This document shows positions 24,680 to 32,077 of a stretch of 64,000 nt of DNA, one piece after another. Both the position numbers and the translations under genes were made by a program. The stretch spans positions 3,968,001 to 4,032,000 of the forward strand of contig NZ_CP120983.1 of the NCBI RefSeq assembly GCF_030719215.1, read 5' to 3'. This DNA comes from Streptomyces sp. Alt3. Its GTDB lineage: Bacteria > Actinomycetota > Actinomycetes > Streptomycetales > Streptomycetaceae. Every line of letters begins with the position of its first letter. Positions within the stretch are counted from its first letter, which is position 1. Below the pieces are notes generated by a model. That model saw only the letters and a list, made by a program, of their open reading frames with translations, ran no database searches and had not been told where the DNA came from.

Positions 24680-25291
24680 CTACGCGTCGGCCCCGTACGT
24701 CCCGTAGTCAGGCCGTCCCGTCGGCTCGTAGACGTGCACCGCGATACCGCTCGGAGTCGTCTCGCTGTGCAGCAGGCGCAGCCCGGCCGGGGCGCCGCCG
24801 TCCGGGAACAGCCGCCGTCCGCCGCCCACCACCACCGGGGCGATCGCCAGCCGCAGCTCGTCGATCAGCCCCGCGGCCAGCAGGGACCGGCCCAGCCGGG
24901 CGCTGCCGTGGATCTGGAGCTCACGGCCGGGCCTCCGCTTCAGCTCGGAGACCTGGGCGGGGACGTCACCGGACAGGATGGTGGCCGGCTCCCACTCCGC
25001 ACGGGTCAGGCTCCGGGACGCGACGTACTTCGGCGAGCCGTTCAGGATGCGGGCGTTCGGATGATCGGTCATCCGCGGCCAGTCCCGGGCGAAGTTCTCG
25101 TACGTACGACGGCCGAACAGGAACGCGTCGGCCCCGCTCAGCCAGGTGGTGGCCATCCGGTCGAACGCCTCGTCCAGGTGCGGCACGAACCAGCCGCCCC
25201 GGACGAAGTCGTCGCTGGTGTCCTCGTCCGGGGAGCCGGGCCCCTGGGAGACACCGTCCAGCGACAGGAACTCCTGCAGCACCAACCTCAT
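24680..25291 (-). CDS. Dihydrofolate reductase / RibD C-terminal family protein
   Basis: A 203-residue protein starting MRLVLQEFLSLDGVSQGPG, the usual beginning of bacterial proteins with the RibD_C (DHFR-like) fold, and containing the conserved FGRRTYENFARDWP and LQIHGSARLGRSLLAAGLIDELRLAIAPVVVGGGRRLF. Such proteins bind NADPH and reduce unknown small molecules; few have known substrates. It appears to be a single-gene unit. TGGTGC-type spacing upstream shows no clear operator. Confidence 0.88.
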   Translation of the reverse strand: MRLVLQEFLSLDGVSQGPGSPDEDTSDDFVRGGWFVPHLDEAFDRMATTWLSGADAFLFGRRTYENFARDWPRMTDHPNARILNGSPKYVASRSLTRAEWEPATILSGDVPAQVSELKRRPGRELQIHGSARLGRSLLAAGLIDELRLAIAPVVVGGGRRLFPDGGAPAGLRLLHSETTPSGIAVHVYEPTGRPDYGTYGADA

Positions 25292-25381
25292 CGCGCACCA
25301 CTTCTCTCTCGGGCGGGGAGACGTACGCCCTGCCCTTCCGGACCCTGTGACGTGCGGAAAGTCATCGGTCGTCCCGCTCTT

Positions 25382-25846
25382 CTATGCAACCCGCACTTCG
25401 GTGTTCTGGCACACGTGCAGCAGCCACCTCCCGTCACGCTGCTTCGTCATGACGTAGAGCGGAGCGCCCTCCGTCTCACCCTCCGGCGAGTGGTAGACCT
25501 GCCGGACCTTGACGGCCGCCACGTCGGGCCGCAGGAACTGCGTGTGCACTGCCCTGTAGGTGACCTCACCCTCCCGGTCGGCGGCGGGCAGCACCGCGCG
25601 GGTGAACTCGGCGATCGCGTCGAGGCCGATCAGGACCTTGCCGTGGCCGGTCGTCCAGAGGGCTTCGGGGTGGAAGAGCGCGAGGAACCCGTCGACGTCC
25701 TGGACGCGCTGAGTGCGCTCGACAGCGGCGACGACCTGTTCGAGAGCTGCGATGTCCGTGGTTTCGGTGTCTGCGGTGTCTCCGCTGCCGATGGCTGCGG
25801 TGTCTGTGATGTCAACGGCTGTGGTGTCCGCGGCTTCGGTGTCCAT
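25382..25846 (-). CDS. SgcJ/EcaC-type SnoaL-like protein
   Basis: A 154-residue protein. The first 32 residues are low-complexity (repeats of D, T and A: AADTTAVDITDTAAIGSGDTADTETTDIA). Residues about 33-150 form a nuclear transport factor 2/SnoaL-like cone: ALEQVVAAVERTQRVQDVDGFLALFHPEALWTTGHGKVLIGLDAIAEFTRAVLP. Family members act as small hydrolases, isomerases or as carrier domains. The start ATG 25846 gives MDTEAADTTAV; the low-complexity lead may be disordered. Confidence 0.8.
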   Translation of the reverse strand: MDTEAADTTAVDITDTAAIGSGDTADTETTDIAALEQVVAAVERTQRVQDVDGFLALFHPEALWTTGHGKVLIGLDAIAEFTRAVLPAADREGEVTYRAVHTQFLRPDVAAVKVRQVYHSPEGETEGAPLYVMTKQRDGRWLLHVCQNTEVRVA

Positions 25847-25914
25847 GCGGATCACCCTGATACCTCGACCGGACTTGAGGTCAAGCCCTGGCCGCAGGAC
25901 CACCCGGACAGGTG

Positions 25915-26796
25915 TCAGCCGAAGAGCTCGCTCGCGTTCCCGTGACACACCGCCCGCAGCCATGCGTCCCCCAGGCCCAGTCGCTCCAGGGCGTGCAGCT
26001 GATGGACGTACGGGTACGGGATGTTCGGGAAGTCGGTACCGAGCAGGATCCGGTCCCCCAGATCCGCGAGGCGCTTGATCTCGTCCGCGGGGAACGGCGT
26101 GAAGCCCTCGGTGAAGTCCGTGAACGCCATGGTCGTGTCGAGCCGCACGCCGGGGTAAGCCTCCGCCAGCGTGAGGAAGTCCCCGTACTCCGGCATCCCC
26201 ATGTGCGCCACCACCAGCTTCAGCCGGGGGTGGCGGGCCAGCAGCCGGCCGATCGGCTCCGGACCGGTGTGCGCGCCGGGGGCCGGACCGGACCCGCAGT
26301 GCGTCACCACCGGGATCCCGGCCTCCGCCAGCAGCCCCCACACGGAATCCAGCAGCGGATCGTTGGGGTCGTAACCCCCCACCTGGAGGTGCGACTTGAA
26401 GACACGGGCCCCGGCCTCCACCGCCTCGCGCACATAGGCCTCCGCGCCGTCCTCGGGGAAGAACGTCGCGGTGTGCAGGCAGTCCGGCACCCGGGCCGCG
26501 AACCCGGCCGCCCATCCGTTGAGCCAGGCGGCCATACCGGCCTTGTGCGGGTAGAGCATCGAGGTGAACCGGAGCACACCGAACGAGCGGAGCAGCTCAA
26601 GACGCTCGTCCTCGTCCCGCCGGTAGGTGATCGGCCACTCCAGCCCGGTCAGCGGGCCGGCCGAGTCGAAGTACGCCCACACCTTGCTGAGCACCCGCTC
26701 CGGCATGAAGTGCGTGTGGACGTCGATGATTCCGGGCAGCCCGAGCCTCTGCCAGAACCGGACGACGTCGTCACGGTCACGGTCGTCGCTGCTCAT
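25915..26796 (-). CDS. Amidohydrolase-family metal-dependent hydrolase
   Basis: A 293-residue TIM-barrel enzyme of the amidohydrolase-2 type. The metal-binding HxH is in IIDVHTHFMPERVL. Later conserved points are VVTHCGSG, a likely metal His, VVAHMGMPEYGDFL, and the terminal catalytic Asp in ILLGTDFPNIPYPYVHQL. Length and fold suit decarboxylases or hydrolases of small carboxylates. Start ATG 26796 gives MSSDDRDRDDVVRFW. It lies on the minus strand 68 bp from the SnoaL-like gene and may be co-transcribed with it. Confidence 0.85.
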   Translation of the reverse strand: MSSDDRDRDDVVRFWQRLGLPGIIDVHTHFMPERVLSKVWAYFDSAGPLTGLEWPITYRRDEDERLELLRSFGVLRFTSMLYPHKAGMAAWLNGWAAGFAARVPDCLHTATFFPEDGAEAYVREAVEAGARVFKSHLQVGGYDPNDPLLDSVWGLLAEAGIPVVTHCGSGPAPGAHTGPEPIGRLLARHPRLKLVVAHMGMPEYGDFLTLAEAYPGVRLDTTMAFTDFTEGFTPFPADEIKRLADLGDRILLGTDFPNIPYPYVHQLHALERLGLGDAWLRAVCHGNASELFG

Positions 26797-26852
26797 CCGC
26801 CCCACCCCTGCCTCGTGCACCTGCGCGTAGATTCCGGTCCCCGGCGACGATC

Positions 26853-27740
26853 TCAGAACAGCCCGTCCTGCACCGCACCGCCCCCGAGAGCCACGGCCGG
26901 CACGCTCAGCCCGGCGCGCGCGTCGGCGCCGACCAGGTCCCATCCGGTGACGAGCCGCGTGTCCAGCACGACGATCCCCTCGTCCACCGTCTCCAGATGC
27001 AGGTCGGGCCCGGCCGCAGCCACCAGCCGCCCGGCCACCACTCCGCCGTCCGTCAGCCCGGTCACCACCCGCGCGGCGGCCCCCGCGGCGCCGAGCCCGA
27101 ACACCCCTGCGTGGTCGACCACCTCGAACGGGAGCCGCTCCAGAGCCTCCGGCCACCCCGCGCCCTCCAGCGCCTCGGCCAGCCGGTACAGCCCTTCGAT
27201 CTCGGCGGCCCGTTCCGGCGCCCCCGGCAACTCGCCCCGCACCGCACGCTTACGCGCGTACGGGATCCGGTCGGGCACCCCGAGCGCCGAGCGCAGCAAC
27301 TCCTCCGTACGCCGGGCCGCCATCAGCGGCCCACGCCCCAGCCAGCTGAACACCACGGCCCCCTGCTCCCGCAGCCGCGCGGCCCCCCGCGCCTCCCCCG
27401 TGATCCCGACCTTGACCATGCCCGGCCCGAACCAGGCCAGATAGACGCGGTAGGTCCGCGGGTCGTCGGCGATGGTGTCTGCGGCCACCGAGTGCGCCCG
27501 GTCCAGCCGCGCACACTCCGGGCACCGCGCACCCGTGCTCCGTACGGGCACCACGGACCGGACCGGGCAGACATTGCCGCGCGCCCCCACACAGTGGCGC
27601 TCACCCTCGGCCCGGAACCCGAGTTCCTTCCCGTAGGCCAGGACACTCGTCCGCCGCTGTCCCCGCCCGTCGCCGCGCGCCCAGCCGAGGACGGGCTCGC
27701 CGTCGGGCCAGCGCAGCCCGGTGCACCGCCAGTTACTCAT
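26853..27740 (-). CDS. DUF2797-domain protein
   Basis: A 295-residue protein of a family (DUF2797) without known biochemistry. It has a zinc-like cysteine cluster at about residues 50-80 (CVGARGNVCPVRS, then CPECARLD). A segment YRVYLAWFGPGMVKVGITGEARGAARLREQGA follows, which resembles the start of GIY-YIG nuclease-like domains. Start ATG 27740 is preceded by GGGAGGGG. Upstream on the other strand is an unusual AT-rich array, so expression may be specially regulated. Confidence 0.75.
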   Translation of the reverse strand: MSNWRCTGLRWPDGEPVLGWARGDGRGQRRTSVLAYGKELGFRAEGERHCVGARGNVCPVRSVVPVRSTGARCPECARLDRAHSVAADTIADDPRTYRVYLAWFGPGMVKVGITGEARGAARLREQGAVVFSWLGRGPLMAARRTEELLRSALGVPDRIPYARKRAVRGELPGAPERAAEIEGLYRLAEALEGAGWPEALERLPFEVVDHAGVFGLGAAGAAARVVTGLTDGGVVAGRLVAAAGPDLHLETVDEGIVVLDTRLVTGWDLVGADARAGLSVPAVALGGGAVQDGLF

Positions 27741-27842
27741 GCCCCGCCCCTCCCGGCTCGCGCGGCAACGGCCGCACCCCTGCGGTGAGGCCCGGGAAGA
27801 CCCTAACGAACCGGGCACCCCGGCCGGATCCGCACCACCACG

Positions 27843-27882
27843 TTTTTCTAGATCTAGTTTCTAGAGTGAGTTTCTAGAAAAA
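27843..27882. promoter_or_regulatory. Three TTTCTAGA repeats at exact 13-bp spacing
   Basis: TTTCTAGA occurs at 27845-27852, 27858-27865 and 27871-27878, each start exactly 13 bp from the next. The block is flanked by TTTTT on the left and AAAAA on the right, giving an inverted repeat (TTTTTCTAGA at 27843-27852 against TCTAGAAAAA at 27873-27882). CTAG is very rare in this GC-rich genome. The array sits between divergently transcribed genes and is a strong candidate for a regulator array. Confidence 0.75.
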
Positions 27883-27898
27883 GCCTCCAATCCGTCTC

Positions 27899-28705
27899 GT
27901 GCCGGTCCACACTGACCCCGTGTCCTCCACCGAGATTCCGCTCTCGCTCTCGTCACGGCAGGCTGCCGAAGGCGACATCGTCACCGTCCCCCTGCCGACC
28001 GGCGCCACACGTATCCGGATCCCGCCCTCCGAGGACGGCGACCTCGTCCGGGCCCGGGTCGGCGGACAGGAGGTGCTGCTGCGCATCCGGGTCACCGCGG
28101 GCGGTCCGTCGAACAGCTTCCCGTGGGTGGCGCTCCTCGGCATCGCCGCAGTGATCGGGTTCGTGGTGCTGCTGGGCGTGCTCGGGGCGGAGGACCAGGA
28201 CTCCTCCGCGGGCGCCCCGGCCGGCTCGTCGACGTACGACCCCTCCGGCGAGGACCCGTACGCCGAGGAGACGGAGGACACCTACACCGAGGACCCGTAC
28301 ACCGAGGATCCCGGCACCTCAGGGACGACCGAGGAACCCGAAGAGACCGGAGAGCCCGAAGAGACCGGAGAGCCCGAGGACGCCTCCACCGAGGACCCGT
28401 TCGCGGAGGACCCGTACGACACCGGGGAGGAGGCCCCCGACCCGTACGAGTCCGGCACCTGCCTCAACGGGACCCTGCCGGACTCCACGACCGCCCAGGA
28501 GGTCAGCGGCGTCGACGAGGTCTCCTGCTCGGCCTCCGACGCCCACTACCAGGTGATCCAAACGATCCCCTTCACGTCGGACATGAGCAGGTGCGACGCC
28601 AACTCCGCCACGCAGTACGCGTTCTCGTACCGCTACACCCTGAACGGGGCGACCCTGAACGAGTACGTGTACTGCCTGATCGGCCTCGGCTCGTACGCAC
28701 GCTGA
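27899..28705 (+). CDS. Membrane-anchored protein with acidic repeat and LppU-like C-terminal domain
   Basis: A 268-residue protein (GTG 27899; GTG 27920 is an alternative). An N-terminal cytoplasmic domain (residues 8-72, PLSLSSRQAAEGDIVTVPLPTG) precedes one transmembrane helix at about 78-97 (FPWVALLGIAAVIGFVVLLGVLG). A long acidic linker follows with repeats such as EDPYAEETED, TEDPYTEDP and EETGEPEETGEPE. The C-terminal domain (about 190-268) has four Cys (GTCLNG, EVSCSAS, SRCDAN, VYCLIG) and probably folds outside the cell with two disulfides, like LppU/SCO3897-type proteins. The function is unknown. Confidence 0.7.
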   Translation: MPVHTDPVSSTEIPLSLSSRQAAEGDIVTVPLPTGATRIRIPPSEDGDLVRARVGGQEVLLRIRVTAGGPSNSFPWVALLGIAAVIGFVVLLGVLGAEDQDSSAGAPAGSSTYDPSGEDPYAEETEDTYTEDPYTEDPGTSGTTEEPEETGEPEETGEPEDASTEDPFAEDPYDTGEEAPDPYESGTCLNGTLPDSTTAQEVSGVDEVSCSASDAHYQVIQTIPFTSDMSRCDANSATQYAFSYRYTLNGATLNEYVYCLIGLGSYAR

Positions 28706-28770
28706 CACCCGGGACCGTGAACACCGACTGCCGGACGGGGGACGGGGGAGGGGCCACACGGGGGGCCCGC

Positions 28771-28813
28771 GCCCGGCACCGCCCGACACCGCCCGACACC
28801 GCCCGACACCGCC
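28771..28813. repeat. Tandem repeat of a 10-bp unit
   Basis: GCCCGACACC is repeated in tandem from 28781 to 28810, three identical copies, with a one-mismatch copy (GCCCGGCACC) at 28771-28780 and a partial copy after. It lies between the preceding gene and its terminator. Such short repeats probably vary in number by slippage. Confidence 0.75.
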
Positions 28814-28848
28814 CTCGCGACCCCCGTCCGGCCGCGGGCCGCGAGGGC
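28811..28848 (+). terminator. Terminator of the LppU-like gene
   Basis: GCCCTCGCG (28811-28819) pairs with CGCGAGGGC (28840-28848), with a GC-rich loop containing further complementarity. Confidence 0.6.
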
Positions 28849-28861
28849 TAGGATCCGGGCC

Positions 28862-29806
28862 ATGGCTCTGACCATGAACGACATGGACCGGTTCAAGGCG
28901 TCGATGCCCCGCCTGGAAGCCATCGCCTATCGCCTTCTCGGCTCCGCGAGCGATGCGGAGGACGCGGTGCAGGACACGTTCCTGCGCTGGCAGGCGACGG
29001 ACACCGGCCGCATCGAGGTCCCCGAGGCCTGGCTCACGAAGGTCCTCACCAACCTGTGCCTGAATCAGCTCACCTCGGCCCGCGCACGGCGCGAGACGTA
29101 TGTGGGCCAGTGGCTCCCCGAGCCGCTGCTCGCCGGGGACCCGATGCTCGGCCCCGCGGACACCGCCGAACAGCGCGAGTCCGTCTCGTACGCGGTCCTC
29201 GCCCTCATGGAACGCCTGGCCCCCAACGAGCGGGTGGTGTACGTGCTGCGCGAGGCCTTCGGCTACCCGCACCGGAGGATCGCGGAGATCCTGGACATCA
29301 GCGAGGCCGCCAGTCAGCAGATCTTCCACCGCGCCAAGAAGCACGTCGCGGAAGGCAGGACACGCACCGAGGTCGACGAGACCGCCGCGCGGCGCATCGT
29401 CGACGAATTCCTCGCGGCTGCCACCAGCGGCCGGACCGAACCGCTCGTCCAGCTGCTCACCGCCGACGCCGTCGCGATCGGCGACGGCGGAGGGAAGATC
29501 CCGGCACGCGCCAAGACCGTCGAGGGCGCCCTCGCCGTCGCGAAGTTCATGCGGGGCCTGTTCAAGCCCGGTCCGGCCAAGCGCGCCCTTGCGGGCGGTT
29601 CCCCCGGGGTCTACGCCACGACCGCCAACAACGCCCCCGCACTCGTGGCGGTCCTCGACGGCCGGGTCATCGGTGTCGTGTGCGTGGAGATCGGATCCGA
29701 CGGCATCGCCGGCCTCCGCAGCCAGGTCAACCCGGACAAGCTCGAGCGCGCGACCCGGCGATGGGCCGCCTCCGACCACGGGGAGCCCCTGCACGTCATC
29801 TTCTGA
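28862..29806 (+). CDS. sigJ: ECF41-type sigma factor with SnoaL-like C-terminal domain
   Basis: A 314-residue RNA polymerase sigma factor. Region 2 is residues 12-75 (RLEAIAYRLLGSASDAEDAVQDTFLRWQ); region 4 is about 115-165 (LAPNERVVYVLREAFGYPHRRIAEILDISEAASQQIFHRAKKHV). The C-terminal extension (about 175-314) is SnoaL-like and carries the two signatures of ECF group 41, DGGGK and NPDKL, by which such factors are regulated in cis instead of by an anti-sigma protein. The linker motif WLPEPL is present. ATG start. It is followed by an oxidoreductase, the usual partner class of ECF41 factors. Confidence 0.92.
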   Translation: MALTMNDMDRFKASMPRLEAIAYRLLGSASDAEDAVQDTFLRWQATDTGRIEVPEAWLTKVLTNLCLNQLTSARARRETYVGQWLPEPLLAGDPMLGPADTAEQRESVSYAVLALMERLAPNERVVYVLREAFGYPHRRIAEILDISEAASQQIFHRAKKHVAEGRTRTEVDETAARRIVDEFLAAATSGRTEPLVQLLTADAVAIGDGGGKIPARAKTVEGALAVAKFMRGLFKPGPAKRALAGGSPGVYATTANNAPALVAVLDGRVIGVVCVEIGSDGIAGLRSQVNPDKLERATRRWAASDHGEPLHVIF

Positions 29807-29845
29807 CCGCCGAGCGAGGCCGCTCCGCGAGACGGCCCGCGAGAC

Positions 29846-29877
29846 GGCCGCCATGTGAGGTGCTTCACACGGCGGCC
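29846..29877 (+). terminator. Hairpin after the ECF41 gene
   Basis: 29846-29858 (GGCCGCCATGTGA) pairs with 29865-29877 (TCACACGGCGGCC) with a single mismatch and a 6-nt loop. Confidence 0.65.
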
Positions 29878-29878
29878 C

Positions 29879-29905
29879 TGTCAGGAAACGGCGGGCTGCC
29901 CGGTT
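29879..29905 (+). promoter_or_regulatory. Candidate ECF41-dependent promoter of the oxidoreductase gene
   Basis: TGTCAGG at 29879-29885 and CGGTT at 29901-29905 are 15 bp apart and 36 bp upstream of the ATG at 29941. ECF41 promoters are described with a TGTCACA-like -35 and a CGT-type -10; this is a recognisable match, but the -10 is only partial. Confidence 0.45.
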
Positions 29906-29940
29906 CAAGGGGCGAACCCGCGTGAGACAGGAGCAGGGAC

Positions 29941-31131
29941 ATGAAGCACCGCATCATCGTTCTCGGAGCCGGATACACCGGAGCCGTCGCCGCCGGCCGC
30001 CTCGCCCGGCGGCTGCACCGCGAGGACGTCACCATCACCCTCGTCAACACCGAGCCCGACTTCATCGAAAGAGTCCGGCTTCACCAGCTGGCGGCAGGCC
30101 AGGACCTCCGGCCCCGGCCCTTCAGCGAGATGTTCGCGGGCACCGGCGTAGAACTGAAGCTCGCGAAGGTCACCGCCGTCGACGTCGACCGCAGAGCCGT
30201 CACCGTCACCGACGCGAACGGTGCGCGGGAGCTGGCGTACGACAGCCTCGTGTACGCCCTCGGCAGCGGTTGGAACACCCAGGGCGTTCCCGGCACCGCC
30301 GAGCACGCCCACGACATCACCGGCCGCCCCGGAGCCATGCGGCTGCGCGAGCGCCTCGCCGGCCTGGGCGCCGGAGCGCCCGTGGTCGTCGTGGGCGGCG
30401 GCCTCACCGGGCTGGAGGCCGCGACCGAGATCGCCGAGGCCCGCCCCGACCTCGACGTCGCCCTCGCCGCCCGCGGTGCGCTCGGCGACTGGCTCTCGCC
30501 CAAGGGCCGCGGCCACGTGCGGAGGGTCTGCGCCAGGCTCGGCATCACCGTGCACGAGAACACCGCCGTCACCGGCGTGGAGGCCGACCACGTCACCACC
30601 GCCGACGGCAGGCCCGTCCCGGCCGCGGTCACCGTGTGGACCACCGGCTTCGCGGTCCACCCGATCGCGAAGGCCACCACCCTGGAGGTCGACGGCACCG
30701 GCCGGATCGTGGTGGACGGGACCATGCGCTCGGTCTCGCACCCCGACGTGTACGCCATCGGCGACGCGGCCCTGGCCATGGGCCCCGGCGACAAGCCGCT
30801 ACGCATGTCCTGCGCCTCGGGCACACCCACCGCATGGCAGGCCGCCGACTCCATCGCGGCACGCCTGACCGGCGGGAAGCTCCCCGACATGCCGCTCCGC
30901 TACTTCAACCAGTGCATCTCACTCGGCCGCAGGGACGGCCTGATCCAGTACGTCACCGCCGACGACCGCTCCGTCCGGGCAGCGCTGATCGGCCGGTTCG
31001 CCGCCCTCTACAAGGAACTGGTCTGCAAGGGCGCGGCCTGGGGCGTCGCCAACCCGCTGCTGGGAATGCCGACCAGAGGCCGCCGCCTCGCACAGGCCGC
31101 GGCCTCCCCTGCCGTCCACGAATCGGTCTGA
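29941..31131 (+). CDS. NAD(P)/FAD-dependent oxidoreductase (NDH-2-like)
   Basis: A 396-residue pyridine nucleotide-disulfide type enzyme. FAD-binding GxGxxG is in HRIIVLGAGYTGAVAAGRLA; the NAD(P) Rossmann site is in PVVVVGGGLTGLEAATEIA; the C-terminal FAD contact is in VSHPDVYAIGDAALAM. It resembles type II NADH dehydrogenase-like oxidoreductases and may act at the membrane with quinones. It is the most likely target gene of the adjacent ECF41 sigma factor. ATG start, with AGGAGCAGGG upstream. Confidence 0.9.
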   Translation: MKHRIIVLGAGYTGAVAAGRLARRLHREDVTITLVNTEPDFIERVRLHQLAAGQDLRPRPFSEMFAGTGVELKLAKVTAVDVDRRAVTVTDANGARELAYDSLVYALGSGWNTQGVPGTAEHAHDITGRPGAMRLRERLAGLGAGAPVVVVGGGLTGLEAATEIAEARPDLDVALAARGALGDWLSPKGRGHVRRVCARLGITVHENTAVTGVEADHVTTADGRPVPAAVTVWTTGFAVHPIAKATTLEVDGTGRIVVDGTMRSVSHPDVYAIGDAALAMGPGDKPLRMSCASGTPTAWQAADSIAARLTGGKLPDMPLRYFNQCISLGRRDGLIQYVTADDRSVRAALIGRFAALYKELVCKGAAWGVANPLLGMPTRGRRLAQAAASPAVHESV

Positions 31132-31151
31132 CCTCCGGACCGGTCCACTGC

Positions 31152-31182
31152 CGCGTCGGGGCCTGGCCCAGGCCCCGACGCG
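31152..31182 (+). terminator. Terminator of the oxidoreductase gene
   Basis: The run 31154-31166 is complementary to 31168-31180, extended by GC pairs on both sides, to make a long GC stem 21 nt downstream of the stop codon. Confidence 0.65.
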
Positions 31183-31244
31183 CAGGCATTCCCCAACTCG
31201 TCCGCGCCCCGGGGCCCGTCGGGCACAACCGGTCCAGAAACACG

Positions 31245-31280
31245 ACAGAGGCCCTCAGGATTTCTCCTGAGGGCCTCTGT
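31245..31280 (-). terminator. Perfect 16-bp terminator of tRNA-Arg
   Basis: 31245-31260 and 31265-31280 are fully complementary with a TTTC loop, ending 7 nt from the tRNA 3' end on the minus strand. It may also stop the preceding oxidoreductase transcript. Confidence 0.75.
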
Positions 31281-31287
31281 CCTGCTG

Positions 31288-31360
31288 TGCACTCGGCAGG
31301 ATTCGAACCTGCAACCTTCTGATCCGTAGTCAGATGCTCTATCCGTTAAGCTACGAGTGC
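31288..31360 (-). tRNA. tRNA-Arg(ACG)
   Basis: On the minus strand the 5' acceptor GCACTCG pairs with CGAGTGC at the 3' end, followed by discriminator A. Anticodon stem TCTGA/TCAGA with loop CTACGGA gives anticodon ACG, the substrate of TadA. T-arm GCAGG/CCTGC encloses TTCGAAT. Confidence 0.95.
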
Positions 31361-31528
31361 TTGTCCTCGGCCTGGGCCTCGGTCCCGCTCCCCGGTTTTT
31401 TTTCTCCCCGGTCGGCGTTGCGAGAACAACATTACATGACCTGCGCCGTGACGCGAAATCCATTAGCCAAACCCGTTCTGACCTGCGGAAACGTTCTTTT
31501 GGCGGCAAGTTTCCACACCCGGGAACGA

Positions 31529-31561
31529 CCGAAGCCCCGTGCCTGGGGCACGGGGCTTCGG
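31529..31561 (-). terminator. Terminator of tRNA-Ser(GCT)
   Basis: CCGAAGCCCCGTGCC and its exact complement (31529-31543, 31547-31561) form a 15-bp stem 7 nt from the 3' end of the tRNA. Confidence 0.75.
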
Positions 31562-31567
31562 GTTCTG

Positions 31568-31658
31568 CGGAGGCGGAGGGATTTGAACCCTCGATGGGCT
31601 TTAAAACCCAAACCGCATTAGCAGTGCGGCGCCATAGACCGGACTAGGCGACGCCTCC
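31568..31658 (-). tRNA. tRNA-Ser(GCT)
   Basis: The 5' acceptor GGAGGCG pairs with CGCCTCC, discriminator G. The anticodon loop CTGCTAA gives GCT. A long variable arm (TTTGGGTTTTAAAGCCC region) and T-loop GTTCAAATCC confirm a class II serine tRNA. Length 91 nt. Confidence 0.95.
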
Positions 31659-32077
31659 AGCACACCCCACGCGAGCGTGGGTGGTGCGTGCAGATGATGA
31701 CACAGACGAGCGCGCTGTCACCAATCGCCGCCCACGGTACTAGGCAGGCGGGCGGCGAGGCAAAGCGCCCTGCGGCGGGTGTCCGACCGGTCCGCCGGGT
31801 GCGTGGCAGGCGGAGGCCCGTCCCGTCCGGTCAGGGTTCACCGGCGTGTCCCGTCGGGGTCACCCCGCACCCGGCGGACCCGGCCGGGTGTCCAGGTGTG
31901 CCTCTTCCGGTCGGCCCCCCATGAGTTGCGCAACGTGCGGGCGTAAGGAGCGTTAGTAACTACGAGGGCTCCGCCCTCCGTCCGTCACCCCCACGTGCCC
32001 GGCGCGCGCCACCACCCGGCGGCCCCGTCGAGCAGGCCGGCGCGCTCCTGGGCGCGCCAGAACATCAGGAGCCCCGA
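31659..32077. other. Gene-free interval before the SSI gene
   Basis: No reading frame has convincing codon use or start signals. Visible items are a 10-bp palindrome GTTGCGCAAC at 31925-31934 and a short stem GAGGGC/GCCCTC at 31964-31978. No clear promoter is seen for the SSI gene, though the block 31925-31979 is a plausible control region. AGGAGC at 32067-32072 is a ribosome binding site. Confidence 0.4.

Noticed and set aside
28771..28813. Tandem decamers that could suggest a CRISPR array
   Set aside because: Units are contiguous, without spacers, and only 10 bp long. No cas genes are in the window.
31688..31924. A plus-strand reading frame of 78 codons between tRNA-Ser and the SSI gene
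   Set aside because: Arg/Pro/Gly-rich composition, no ribosome binding site and no family resemblance.
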